40,699 nucleotides of DNA from Actinomycetota bacterium. Lineage in GTDB: Bacteria; Actinomycetota; Thermoleophilia; BMS3ABIN01. Numbering within the stretch: position 1 is the stretch's first letter; each line of letters begins with the position of its first letter. The stretch spans positions 1-40,699 of the forward strand of contig JAMDDD010000030.1 of the NCBI GenBank assembly GCA_023489275.1, written 5' to 3'. A program made the position numbers and the translations under genes. A model generated the notes under the pieces. It was not told the origin of the DNA. It made no database searches and saw only the letters and a list, made by a program, of their open reading frames with translations. This document shows, one piece after another, positions 30,174-37,839 of the stretch.

Positions 30174-31419
30174 TGTTCTTCACCTCTTCCTTCCTTTGCA
30201 TTAATCTGGCGGAATGCCGCGCGATCATCAGCTCCTCATCCGTCTCGATCACGTTCACGGTAACGGCGGCGCCGGATCGCGAGATCGTACTCTCGTTACG
30301 CGCGTTCGCGTCCCGGTCAAGCTCCAGACCGATAAAGCCGAGACCGGAACAGATCCGTTCGCGGATGGCGCCGGCGCGCTCGCCGATTCCGCCTGTGAAG
30401 ACGAGCCTGTCGAGCCCGCCCAGCGAGAATGCCAGCGCCCCCAGGTGTTTTCGCGCCTGGTAGCAAAACAACGATATCGCTTCTGCGGCCAGCGGATTTT
30501 CCGCCTCCTGCTTGAGCAATTCTCCCATGTCGCCGGTGGCCTCCGAGACTCCCAGGAGGCCGGCGCCGTCACTGACAAGCGCCGCTGCCGCTTCCGGTTC
30601 CATCTCCTTTTCCCGCAGGAGGAAAAAGATAACTCCGGGATCGAGATCGCCGGTGCGCGTACTCATCACCAGGCCGCCGGCCGGCGTGAAACCCATCGTG
30701 GTGTCGATGCTGCGCCTGTCCCTGACCGCCGTCATGCTGGCGCCGTTGCCCAGATGAGCGATGATGATGCGTGCGGGCGCCGCCGCGGACAGCTTGGTTG
30801 AGGTTTGTTCCGAATTGGATTCAGGAGGTTCGCTGAAGCGGCTCATGATGTATTCGCAGGAAATGCCATGAAAGCCGTAACGCATCAAACCGTCCTCAAT
30901 GAATCTTCCCGGAAGGGGAAGGCGGCGCGCTTCCACGGGCATGTCGCGATGAAAGGCGGTGTCAAAGCAGACTGTCTGCGGCGTGGCGGGATAGCGCTCG
31001 CGGCAGTAATCAATCGCGGCGATCTCATTGGGCAGATGGTCGGGCGCCAGGCGGATCAGCCGGCGGAGGCCGGCGAGCAGTTCGTTGTTAACCAGCTGAG
31101 GTTCACGGTAGAGCGAGCCGCCGTGGACGACGCGGTGGCCAATGCAGTCGATCTGCCGGTCGCCCTTCCTTTCGTCGAGGTATCGGGCCAGCGTTTCAAG
31201 TGCGCTCCGGTGATCGGGAAGCGCTACCGGCCGCGATGATGCTTTGGCCGGAGGCGGCCCGATCCCGCCGCCGGCGAATTCGCGCACATCGAAAGAGCTG
31301 TCTGCCGTGCCGATGCGCTTGAGGCTGCCTGATTCGACCGGGTCTTCCTGCCCGCCGGCGATGTCATGGATCGCATATTTCAGACTTGACGATCCGCTGT
31401 TTATTGACAGAATTTGCAA
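30166..31419 (-). CDS. ackA: acetate kinase
   Basis: A 417-residue ASKHA-fold kinase: acetyl phosphate + ADP to acetate + ATP. Motifs are LSINSGSSSLKY (Asn7, Ser11-12 region), GHRVVHGG (Arg96), VCFDTAFHRDMP (Asp153), RYGFHGISCEYI, IIAHLGNGASM and VFTGGIGERAG. The start is TTG 31419 with AGGACG about 13 bases ahead; no alternative ATG fits. It is the first gene of an ackA-xfp operon with an 8-base overlap. A short insertion (NSEQTSTKLSAAAPA) precedes the adenosine loop and is slightly longer than in model enzymes, without loss of active residues. Confidence 0.97.
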   Translation of the reverse strand: MQILSINSGSSSLKYAIHDIAGGQEDPVESGSLKRIGTADSSFDVREFAGGGIGPPPAKASSRPVALPDHRSALETLARYLDERKGDRQIDCIGHRVVHGGSLYREPQLVNNELLAGLRRLIRLAPDHLPNEIAAIDYCRERYPATPQTVCFDTAFHRDMPVEARRLPLPGRFIEDGLMRYGFHGISCEYIMSRFSEPPESNSEQTSTKLSAAAPARIIIAHLGNGASMTAVRDRRSIDTTMGFTPAGGLVMSTRTGDLDPGVIFFLLREKEMEPEAAAALVSDGAGLLGVSEATGDMGELLKQEAENPLAAEAISLFCYQARKHLGALAFSLGGLDRLVFTGGIGERAGAIRERICSGLGFIGLELDRDANARNESTISRSGAAVTVNVIETDEELMIARHSARLMQRKEEVKNNG

Positions 31420-31526
31420 ATGCTGTCACGTCCTGGTTGTTTACAGCCGTTAGCAGGCGGCTGTAAAACCGGCTTTGACATGGATTGGTTCCGAAATCGT
31501 CTGCGCATGACTCGGCAGGTTATTCT

Positions 31527-31664
31527 TTATACTGGCTGGAAGATCTTTATTGATGCGACATGGCATAGCGGCTCCTCGATGATTCCCAGTCCGTGTCCCC
31601 GCATGATCAGGCCGGCAAGCGAGCCGCCGATCAGGCCTACGGCGATAAGTGCCAGTAAGCCCAT
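31527..31664 (-). pseudogene. GlsB/YeaQ/YmgE (transglycosylase-associated) N-terminal remnant
   Basis: The frame from ATG 31664 (GAGGGAG ten bases upstream) reads MGLLALIAVGLIGGSLAGLI, then MRGHGLGII, the start of the small transglycosylase-associated membrane family (YeaQ/GlsB; normally about 80-90 residues with three helices). After GII the homology stops and a short unrelated tail leads to a stop at 31527. Helices two and three are missing. Either a truncated gene or a non-functional relic. Confidence 0.6.
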
Positions 31665-31868
31665 TTCTAGTCTCCCTCGCTGCGTCCGGTAATGATTAAT
31701 TGCTTCCCGCTTTCCGGCAGCTCAAACAGGTTGCGTGATGCTGGAAACGCCGGCCCGGTTTCCCGGAACCAGGTCGTGGTGCGGAAAATGGTCCGTCAAT
31801 GGTTTAGAAACCCGGCATGGTGGAAATCCAGCCAGAAAGTCAACGCGGTGGAGAAAGGAGCCTCACAG

Positions 31869-32356
31869 GTGTCTGCGGCCGGACCCGGTGAGCTTGAAGA
31901 AAATATCATCAATTTTGAAAACAGCCGGTTTCTTCATTATATCGAATCGCTGATCGGCCCCGTTCGCCGCGGCCGTGTGGCGGCGCGGGCCTCAGCGCTG
32001 GCATACAGTTTTTTCATGGTACTACCGGCGGCGCTCGTCGTCGCCGTGGCGGCGTTGTCATTCCCGCGGCGGCAGCCGCACGGTACTGCTGGTGACCAGT
32101 GCTCTGGGCGCTGATTCTCAGCCTGATCGCGGGGGTTGCTTATCTTGGCAACTACTTCCCTGGTGTTAGTGTGCCGGCGGGCTCGCGCCTGCTGGCGGAC
32201 CACGGCTTCGGAGCGGCCGGAACGGCGCTGACGGGCATCCGCTGGCCCCTGGTGCTGGCCGTGGTGCTCGCCGGCATCGAGGTAAATTATCGCTACGCGC
32301 CGGCCGGCGGCCCGCGCTGGCGTTATGTCAGTCCCGGTGCCTTATCTGTGAAATGA
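31869..32356 (+). pseudogene. YihY/UPF0761 family membrane protein remnant
   Basis: Two frames together recall the YihY (BrkB) family. From GTG 31869 (AAAGGAG eight bases upstream) the first frame has AARASALAYSFFMVLPAALV, the typical first helix. A second frame carries ALILSLIAGVAYLGNYFPGV and then VLAVVLAGIEVNYRYAPAGG with RWRYVSPGAL, the typical last-loop motif. The frames differ, and the central 100-150 residues of a ~280-residue protein are absent. This is a frameshifted, internally deleted copy. Confidence 0.6.
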
Positions 32357-32426
32357 CGACGGTTTGTTTTTTTAGAAACGGGGATTATCAGTCAGGTCCA
32401 GTAATTGGCAAGAGAATGGCGGCGAC

Positions 32427-32858
32427 ATGTCCAGAGTAAGCACAAGCATTAATTTTCCGAGCGGCGCCGGGGAAGCTTTCAACTTTTACAAGAGTGTCTT
32501 TGGGGGGGGATTTTCTTCGGTCAGGCGCTGGTCCGAGCTGCCGGAAATGCCCGGGCGGCCGCCCGTTAAAGAAGAGGAAAAAAATTACATCGTTCACATC
32601 GAGCCGCCGATCATGGACGATCACATCATCATGGGGTCCGGCATACCGGAATCGATGCGGTCAGATCTGGTGGTGGGGAACAATGTCCAGATCATGCTCG
32701 AGCCCGATACCAGGGAAGAGGCGGACAGGATCTTCGCGGCGCTCGCCGATGGCGGCAACGTTCAGATGCCGATGGCCGGCATGTTCTGGGGCGGTTACTA
32801 CGGGGCGCTCACCGACAAGTACGGCATCCACTGGATGCTGAATGTGAGCCAAGAATGA
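32427..32858 (+). CDS. VOC-family (PhnB-like) protein
   Basis: A 143-residue vicinal-oxygen-chelate fold protein of the PhnB/3-demethylubiquinone-9-like group. Signatures are INFPSGAGEAFNFYKSVFGG, NYIVHIEPPIMDDHIIMGSG, the repeat half VQIMLEPDTREEADRIFAAL and the end MPMAGMFWGGYYGALTDKYG with IHWMLN. The family includes metal-dependent enzymes and resistance-like proteins, but many PhnB-like members lack a known reaction. ATG 32427 is the first in frame. Stand-alone, convergent with the next gene. Confidence 0.9.
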   Translation: MSRVSTSINFPSGAGEAFNFYKSVFGGGFSSVRRWSELPEMPGRPPVKEEEKNYIVHIEPPIMDDHIIMGSGIPESMRSDLVVGNNVQIMLEPDTREEADRIFAALADGGNVQMPMAGMFWGGYYGALTDKYGIHWMLNVSQE

Positions 32859-32897
32859 TCGATCCAGGCGGACTGCCACAATAAGGAAATTGTCTGG

Positions 32898-33413
32898 CTA
32901 TTTTGCAATTACGTCCTTCGCTTTATTCTTTGAATTTGCCGGCAAGATGACATCCTCGATCCTGGTCAGGAAAGAAACCATCTTGTATCCGGCAATGAAA
33001 GCCACGACCAGATAAATATAAAAGGTGTTGGGCTTGGTTGCCGTGGAGGTGGACAACGCGAACAGGCCGCCTTTCAGAGCCAGATAACTGATCAGGCCGG
33101 TGGCGGCGCTGCCCACCGGGCGGAAGACAAACCAGAGCGCCCATTTTTTCATCCAGTCCCGGTTGGCGTGATGCCGCCAGAATGCGATCACACAATAGAG
33201 GGCTCCTCCCAGGGCGCCAACATAGCCACATTGGAAGAGCAGCAAATCATCGATATACCAATTCGGCATATTTATCAAATGATGCAGAATCGAAAGAAAA
33301 AAGAGCGCGACAAACAGGAACAGTAAATAAGCGCCGACGAGATTGTTTTCCGTCCGGCGCTCGTGATCCGCGGTTTCCGCCTGGCGCGAATGGTTCCGGG
33401 AATTGTCCGGCAA
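32898..33413 (-). CDS. hypothetical membrane protein
   Basis: A 171-residue protein with four hydrophobic segments (about residues 25-48, 60-82, 98-118 and 129-148) and soluble charged ends (PDNSRNHSRQAETADHERRT at the N terminus; NSKNKAKDVIAK at the C terminus). The last helix and ensuing AFIAGYKMVSFLTRIEDVIL recall small YtxH-independent membrane proteins seen next to transporters, but I do not recognise a family. Start ATG 33413. It is transcribed away from rpmG. Function is unknown. Confidence 0.7.
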   Translation of the reverse strand: MPDNSRNHSRQAETADHERRTENNLVGAYLLFLFVALFFLSILHHLINMPNWYIDDLLLFQCGYVGALGGALYCVIAFWRHHANRDWMKKWALWFVFRPVGSAATGLISYLALKGGLFALSTSTATKPNTFYIYLVVAFIAGYKMVSFLTRIEDVILPANSKNKAKDVIAK

Positions 33414-33520
33414 AATGTATGGCCTCCTGAGTCGTGATTTTCCTGGTTAGCTTCTACGTCCGCAGCCGGCTTCCTTTCAGCGCCGCCGTTTTATGCACGG
33501 TTTGTTGCGCCCGGCCTTGC

Positions 33521-33549
33521 TTGCCGCCTGTCCGTAACTCTGCTACATT
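33521..33549 (+). promoter_or_regulatory. probable promoter of rpmG
   Basis: TTGCCG (33521-33526) and TACATT (33544-33549) with a 17-base spacer, 72 bases before the rpmG start. Confidence 0.4.
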
Positions 33550-33620
33550 ACTGTCAGGTTCTACAAGGACGGCTCGGCCGTCTTTTCTATTGCTGAATTA
33601 AATTTAACATTGAGGGTTTC

Positions 33621-33782
33621 ATGGCTTCTGACAAACGGCCGATGGTGACGCTGGCCTGCACCGAATGCAAGCGGCGAAATTACAACACTACCAAGAACAA
33701 GGTAAACAACAGGGAGCGGCTGGAGTTGAAGAAATACTGCCCCTGGTGTAAAAAACATACCCCGCACCGGGAGACTCGTTAA
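33621..33782 (+). CDS. rpmG: 50S ribosomal protein L33 (zinc-binding form)
   Basis: A 53-residue protein: [20 protein letters not shown], then [20 protein letters not shown] and [12 protein letters not shown]. It is L33 of the large subunit, with the full C+ zinc knuckle (C13-T-E-C16 and C40-P-W-C43). ATG 33621 follows a GAGGG sequence seven bases upstream. It is the first gene of the conserved rpmG-tRNA-Trp-secE-nusG-rplK block. Confidence 0.96.
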   Translation: MASDKRPMVTLACTECKRRNYNTTKNKVNNRERLELKKYCPWCKKHTPHRETR

Positions 33783-33805
33783 AGGCGCCGGCGGGGCGGC
33801 GGTTT

Positions 33806-33835
33806 TTGCCTGACTGACCCGTGCCGGGTTATAAT
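33806..33835 (+). promoter_or_regulatory. probable promoter of tRNA-Trp/secE operon
   Basis: TTGCCT (33806-33811) and TATAAT (33830-33835) separated by 18 bases, 24 bases before the tRNA 5' end. Confidence 0.6.
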
Positions 33836-33858
33836 TTCATTTGGCCCGTGGCAGCCAA

Positions 33859-33935
33859 AGGGCAGTAGCTCCAACTGGTAGAGCGCCGGTCTCCAAAACC
33901 GGATGTTGGGGGTTCGAGTCCCTCCTGCCCTGCCA
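33859..33935 (+). tRNA. tRNA-Trp (anticodon CCA)
   Basis: Acceptor AGGGCAG/CTGCCCT, anticodon stem CCGGT/ACCGG with loop CTCCAAA (anticodon CCA), T-loop TTCGAGT, discriminator G and encoded CCA. Located between rpmG and secE, its usual place in many bacteria. Confidence 0.97.
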
Positions 33936-34085
33936 GAAAGATTGCTCACCTTTCGTTTCCCATCTGTTCTGAAGGTGATCAGAATTTATCTTGGAAGATT
34001 GTTTGTTGCCAGGCAGAGCGAGGCTGGGGCGGGGCGCAGGTGGAATATAACTTGAAACTTTGAACTTGGAACCTGGAACTTTAGA

Positions 34086-34487
34086 ATGGCAAAGCCGGCA
34101 AGAGTAAAGAAGAAAAAAGAAGAGGCGGCGCCCTTAAAGAAGGGTGCGAAGGGGGCTGCCAAAGGAAAGGTTAAGGAAGTTCCCGCGAAGGGAAAGGCAA
34201 AAGGGAAGACCGGAGAAAAAGCGAAGGCTGCCCGGGGCCTAAGGGCCAGAATGGCAAAGTCGCAACCAAAGACAGCCAAGGCCAGGGGCAAGGCGGCGCC
34301 GAAAGAGCACAAGGCAATGAAGTTCTTTCGCGAAGTCCGGGTGGAGCTGTCCAAAGTCACCTGGCCTTCCCGCGAAGAGCTGATTCAATCGACCATTGTC
34401 GTCACCATCGCCGTCATCATCGCGGGCGTATTTATATTTCTGTTTGATGATCTTTTTTCCTATATCATCGGTTTGTTCACCGGTTAA
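34086..34487 (+). CDS. secE: SecE translocase subunit with basic N-terminal extension
   Basis: A 133-residue protein. The SecE core is residues about 77-130: FFREVRVELSKVTWPSREEL (amphipathic helix, conserved WP) and one membrane helix IVVTIAVIIAGVFIFLF. The first 75 residues are an unusually long Lys/Ala/Gly-rich extension (KKKKEEAAPLKKGAKGAAKG); SecE of many bacteria is only about 60 residues. SecE links SecY in the protein-export channel. ATG 34086 is the first of the frame; a second MAKxxPK start-like segment occurs at residue 56, so an internal start is possible. It is followed 15 bases later by nusG, whose Shine-Dalgarno sequence overlaps the end. Confidence 0.93.
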   Translation: MAKPARVKKKKEEAAPLKKGAKGAAKGKVKEVPAKGKAKGKTGEKAKAARGLRARMAKSQPKTAKARGKAAPKEHKAMKFFREVRVELSKVTWPSREELIQSTIVVTIAVIIAGVFIFLFDDLFSYIIGLFTG

Positions 34488-34501
34488 GGAGGAGCGTCGC
34501 T

Positions 34502-35026
34502 TTGGCATTTAACTGGTATGTCATCAATACATATTCGGGCCATGAGAACAAGGTCCGGCTCAACCTGCTGCAACGGATCAAATCGATGAACCAGGAGCAC
34601 AGTGTCAAGGAGATCGTTGTCCCGACGGAACAGGTCGTCGAAACGGTAAAGGGCGAGAAGAAACAGGTGGAAAAGCGCGTCTTCCCCGGGTACGTCCTGG
34701 TTAATATGAACATGACAGATGATTCCTGGGCGCTGGTGAAGAATACCCCCGGCGTCACCGGATTTGTCGGCTCGGCCAACAAGCCGGTGCCACTGAACGG
34801 GCAGGAGGTCGATCGCATCCTGCACACGTCCACCGTGGAGAAGCCCAAGGCCGTGGCCCAGTTCAGCGTCGGCGAGACGGTGCGGGTGATGTCCGGGCCG
34901 CTGTCTGACTTTAACGGCGAGATCGCCGAGATCAACGAAGACCAGAGCAAGCTGAAGGTGCTGGTAAACATTTTCGGCCGCGAGACTCCGGTAGAGCTCA
35001 GCTTCGAGCAGGTCAAGAAGGTTTAA
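34502..35026 (+). CDS. nusG: transcription termination/antitermination factor NusG
   Basis: A 174-residue protein with the NGN domain (FNWYVINTYSGHENKVRLNL; PGYVLVNMNMTDDSWALVKN; TPGVTGFVG) and a C-terminal KOW domain (GETVRVMSGPLSDFNGEIAE). NusG travels with RNA polymerase and couples it to Rho or the ribosome. The start is TTG 34502 with TAAGGAGGAG ten bases upstream; the Met set by annotation here would read MAFNWY. Length is normal for the short NusG form without extra insert. Third gene of the secE-nusG-rplK operon. Confidence 0.97.
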   Translation: MAFNWYVINTYSGHENKVRLNLLQRIKSMNQEHSVKEIVVPTEQVVETVKGEKKQVEKRVFPGYVLVNMNMTDDSWALVKNTPGVTGFVGSANKPVPLNGQEVDRILHTSTVEKPKAVAQFSVGETVRVMSGPLSDFNGEIAEINEDQSKLKVLVNIFGRETPVELSFEQVKKV

Positions 35027-35148
35027 AAAGTTGCGGCGCGGGCCGTTTTTGCGGTATCCTTCATGCTTGCGCAAAAATGCGGAGCTGCTCAGCCGCAACG
35101 GGGTTGCGGGCGGAACACTGAACATGGAACTTTGAACCAGGGTTTTTA

Positions 35149-35571
35149 ATGGCTAAAAAAATAATGACAATTATAAAGTTGCAGATTCCGGCGGGGCAGG
35201 CCAATCCGGCGCCGCCAGTCGGACCGGCGCTGGGACAGCATGGTGTCAATATCATGGATTTCTGCAAGGCGTTCAATGCCAAGACACAGCAGGAAGGCAA
35301 CACCATCATCCCCGTGGAAATCACTGTTTTTGAAGACCGCTCCTTCACATTTATCACCAAGACGCCGCCGGCCGCCGTGCTCCTGAAACAGGCTGCCGGC
35401 ATCGAAAAAGGTTCCGGCGAGCCGCACAAAGAGAAGGTGGCCACCGTGCCGGTCGCCAGGGTCAGGGAGATCGCCGAGCTGAAGATGAATGATTTAAACG
35501 CCAATGACGTCGAGGCGGCCATGAAGATTATCGCCGGCACCGCCCGCAGCATGGGGATCGAGGTGCAGTGA
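35149..35571 (+). CDS. rplK: 50S ribosomal protein L11
   Basis: A 140-residue ribosomal protein: [40 protein letters not shown], ending [20 protein letters not shown]. It binds the GTPase-associated centre of 23S rRNA. The ATG at 35149 follows a degenerate repeat (GAACATGGAACTTTGAACC) instead of a clear Shine-Dalgarno sequence. Its stop overlaps the rplA ATG (TGATG at 35569-35573). Confidence 0.97.
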   Translation: MAKKIMTIIKLQIPAGQANPAPPVGPALGQHGVNIMDFCKAFNAKTQQEGNTIIPVEITVFEDRSFTFITKTPPAAVLLKQAAGIEKGSGEPHKEKVATVPVARVREIAELKMNDLNANDVEAAMKIIAGTARSMGIEVQ

Positions 35572-36284
35572 TGAGCGTGAAGACGAGCAGGCGTGTCCAG
35601 GAAAATAAATCCCGGGTCGACCGGGCCGCGCTTTATGCGCCACTGGATGCGGTACGGCTTCTCAAAAGCCTCAAATCGGCCAAATTCGACGAAACGGTCG
35701 AGGTCCATTTCCGGCTGGGGGTGGATCCGCGGAAAGCCGACCAGATGATTCGGGGGACACTGATGCTTCCCAGGGGAACCGGGAAGCAGGTGCGCGTGCT
35801 CGTGTTTGCCGAGGGCGAAAAGGAGAAGGAAGCCAGGGACGCCGGCGCTGATTTTGCCGGCGGCGAAGAGCTGGCCAAGAAAATCGAGGGCGGCTGGTTT
35901 GACTTTGATGTGGCCATCGCCACACCGGATATGATGAAAGTGGTCGGCCGCCTTGGGCGCGCGCTTGGCCCGCGCGGTTTGATGCCAAATCCGAAAGCTG
36001 GTACAGTAACCTTCGATGTCGGCAAGGCGGTTGAGGACGCCAAGGCCGGCAAGATCGAATTCCGCACTGACCGGACGGGCATCGTCCATCTGGCAATCGG
36101 CAAGGCTTCTTTTTCCGACGCCGATCTGCTTGAAAATTACGGCGCCGTCATCGATGAGTTGATCCGGGCCAAGCCGGCGGCGGCCAAGGGCCGTTACATG
36201 AAAAGCGTCATTATGGCCACCAGCATGGGACCGGGCATCCCTGTTGATTCGACGATCACCCGTGATTTTATGGGAGAGGGATAA
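35571..36284 (+). CDS. rplA: 50S ribosomal protein L1
   Basis: A 237-residue ribosomal protein of the L1 stalk. Signatures: [56 protein letters not shown] and the C-terminal [12 protein letters not shown] 35571 overlaps the rplK stop; a GTG three bases earlier is possible but gives the same protein with one added residue. L1 normally autorepresses the L11-L1 operon in other bacteria. Confidence 0.97.
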   Translation: MSVKTSRRVQENKSRVDRAALYAPLDAVRLLKSLKSAKFDETVEVHFRLGVDPRKADQMIRGTLMLPRGTGKQVRVLVFAEGEKEKEARDAGADFAGGEELAKKIEGGWFDFDVAIATPDMMKVVGRLGRALGPRGLMPNPKAGTVTFDVGKAVEDAKAGKIEFRTDRTGIVHLAIGKASFSDADLLENYGAVIDELIRAKPAAAKGRYMKSVIMATSMGPGIPVDSTITRDFMGEG

Positions 36285-36316
36285 AAAAGTTTTAAATAAT
36301 TGCTAAACCGGCGATA

Positions 36317-36400
36317 TTTGTCATCCTGAGCCGAAGGTGAAGGATCTTTGGCTTAAATTACCCAGATTCTTCGTCGCCTTTGGCTCCTCAGGATGACAAA
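36317..36400 (+). repeat. dispersed palindromic repeat (REP/MITE-like)
   Basis: An 84-bp imperfect palindrome with perfect outer arms TTTGTCATCCTGAG (36317-36330) and CTCAGGATGACAAA (36387-36400). The inner arms CCGAAGGTGAAGGATCT and AGATTCTTCGTCGCCTTTGG pair imperfectly. It sits 33 bases after rplA. A degraded relative lies at 15720-15875. Confidence 0.75.
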
Positions 36401-36499
36401 TCAAGCAGCAAATTAAATAGCCAAAGACAGCTGGCGCTCGCATGAAGCCAAGTGAGCTTAAAGGGCCGGGAGGCCCGCCCGCCGAGGTGACAATATCGG

Positions 36500-36548
36500 G
36501 AACAGGGCTCCTGTTCTTTTATGTCTACCTCTGCGGAGGTAGTTTTTT
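36500..36548 (+). terminator. tandem terminator-like hairpins in the L10 leader
   Basis: First hairpin GAACAGG-GCT-CCTGTTC (36500-36516) followed by TTTT; second CTACCTC-TGCG-GAGGTAG (36525-36542) followed by TTTTTT. The region 36420-36598 is the place of the L10(L12) leader that controls rplJ-rplL, so these are likely attenuators or a partial terminator rather than a full stop of the operon. Confidence 0.75.
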
Positions 36549-36598
36549 AATGATCAAAATCTTTGCCTTTGAACTTTAAACTGGCCGGGAGGTGAGAA

Positions 36599-37123
36599 AT
36601 GAACAGGGAAGAGAAGGAAACCAGGGTGGCGGAGCTGGTCGCCAGGATCAAGTCCAGCGGCGCCATGCTGGTCGCTGACTACCGCGGCCTGACGGTGGCT
36701 GAATCGCGCCAGTTGCGCCAGGGGCTCAGGGAAGCAGGCTGCACGAGCTTCGAGGTAGTGAAGAACACGCTTACCAAACGCGCCGCCGAGGAAGCCGGCG
36801 CAGGCGAGCTGAAAGAGTTTCTCACGGGACCGACGGCGATCGCTTTTTGCGACGATGAAGCGGTGAGCCCGGCCAAGGTGCTGGTGAAGTTCGCCAAGGA
36901 GCTCAAGCCGCTGGAGATCAAGGGCGGCATGCTTGACAATCAGCTGATTGATGTTGACAAGATCAAATTTCTGGCGTCGCTGCCGCCCAAAGACGTTCTC
37001 CAGGCTCAGCTGCTGGGGGTCATGATCGGACCCATTCGCGGGCTGGCGACTGTTTGCGCCGGACCGATCCGCGGCCTGGTGACGGTGCTGCAGCGGATTC
37101 AGGAGCAGAAAGAGGCGGCATAA
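36599..37123 (+). CDS. rplJ: 50S ribosomal protein L10
   Basis: A 174-residue protein: MNREEKETRVAELVARIKSS, MLVADYRGLTVAESRQLRQG, YCTSFEVV-like NTL TKRAAEEA, then AFCDDEAVSPAKVLVKFAKE and LKPLEIKGGM. The C-terminal helix (about 150-174, QRIQEQKEAA) carries the L7/L12 dimers. ATG 36599 has GGGAGGTG seven bases upstream. L10 with L12 binds its own leader in the model system; the leader features lie just upstream. Confidence 0.96.
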   Translation: MNREEKETRVAELVARIKSSGAMLVADYRGLTVAESRQLRQGLREAGCTSFEVVKNTLTKRAAEEAGAGELKEFLTGPTAIAFCDDEAVSPAKVLVKFAKELKPLEIKGGMLDNQLIDVDKIKFLASLPPKDVLQAQLLGVMIGPIRGLATVCAGPIRGLVTVLQRIQEQKEAA

Positions 37124-37156
37124 CTTTGAACTTTGAACTTGGAACTGGAGGAAAAA

Positions 37157-37537
37157 ATGGCAGTTGACACACTTATTGAAGAGATTAAAAAACTAAGCGT
37201 CACGGAGCTGGCCGAGCTGGTCAAGGCTCTTGAGGATGAGTTCGGCGTCAGCGCCGCGGCTCCGGTGGCGGTGGCTGCCGCTCCCGCGGCCGGCGGCGGT
37301 GAAGGCGGCGGCGCCGAGGAGGAGCAGACCGAGTTTGACGTTGTCCTCGCGGCCGTCGGCGACAAGAAGATCCAGGTGATCAAGGTTGTCCGGGCCGTCA
37401 CCGGGCTGGGCCTCAAGGAGGCCAAGGAGGTCGTCGATGGCGCGCCCAAGCCGGTAAAGGAAAAGATCGGCAAAGAGGAAGCCGATGACATCAAGGCCAA
37501 GCTGGAAGAAGTGGGCGCCACCGCCGAGGTGAAGTAA
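37157..37537 (+). CDS. rplL: 50S ribosomal protein L7/L12
   Basis: A 126-residue protein. The N-terminal dimerisation helix ([20 protein letters not shown]), an Ala/Gly/Glu-rich hinge ([20 protein letters not shown]) and the C-terminal factor-binding domain ([40 protein letters not shown]). The ATG at 37157 follows CTGGAGG by six bases; the frame is open to 37133 but the upstream codons are a repeat tract. Last gene before the rpoB spacer. Confidence 0.97.
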   Translation: MAVDTLIEEIKKLSVTELAELVKALEDEFGVSAAAPVAVAAAPAAGGGEGGGAEEEQTEFDVVLAAVGDKKIQVIKVVRAVTGLGLKEAKEVVDGAPKPVKEKIGKEEADDIKAKLEEVGATAEVK

Positions 37538-37565
37538 CAGCCGCGATAACGATTGATTTTACATA

Positions 37566-37595
37566 CGGGACGCACGGCTTCAGCCGTGCGTCCCG
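37566..37595 (+). terminator. perfect 14-bp palindrome between rplL and rpoB
   Basis: CGGGACGCACGGCT-TC-AGCCGTGCGTCCCG is a perfect hairpin with 14-bp arms 28 bases after rplL. There is no T run, so it may act as an attenuator, an RNase III-like processing site or a DNA-protein site rather than a Rho-independent terminator. The rest of the 302-base spacer (to 37839) shows no gene. Confidence 0.55.
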
Positions 37596-37839
37596 ATAGA
37601 ACTCCCGAAGAACGGGTGTACCCAGTCGTATCCTGCTGTAATAGACTATAAACGTTTAAGGCTGCTGGATTCAGGATATTGAAAAATTAAGTTGGTAATC
37701 AGGCAGCAATTTCACAACAGCGGGCTGGAAGTTTGACGGTACGCTTGCTTCCCACATCCCCGTATGTTATATTTCATTGTTCGTGCCTCTGCACGGTCCT
37801 GTTACCCTGCAATTTTTCCTCCCAGGAGGGGTGAGCCTT

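Noticed and set aside
28986-30263. Long plus-strand frames (up to 357 codons) opposite xfp
   Set aside because: They are antisense shadows of the conserved phosphoketolase gene; codons mirror its frame and no motif is visible.
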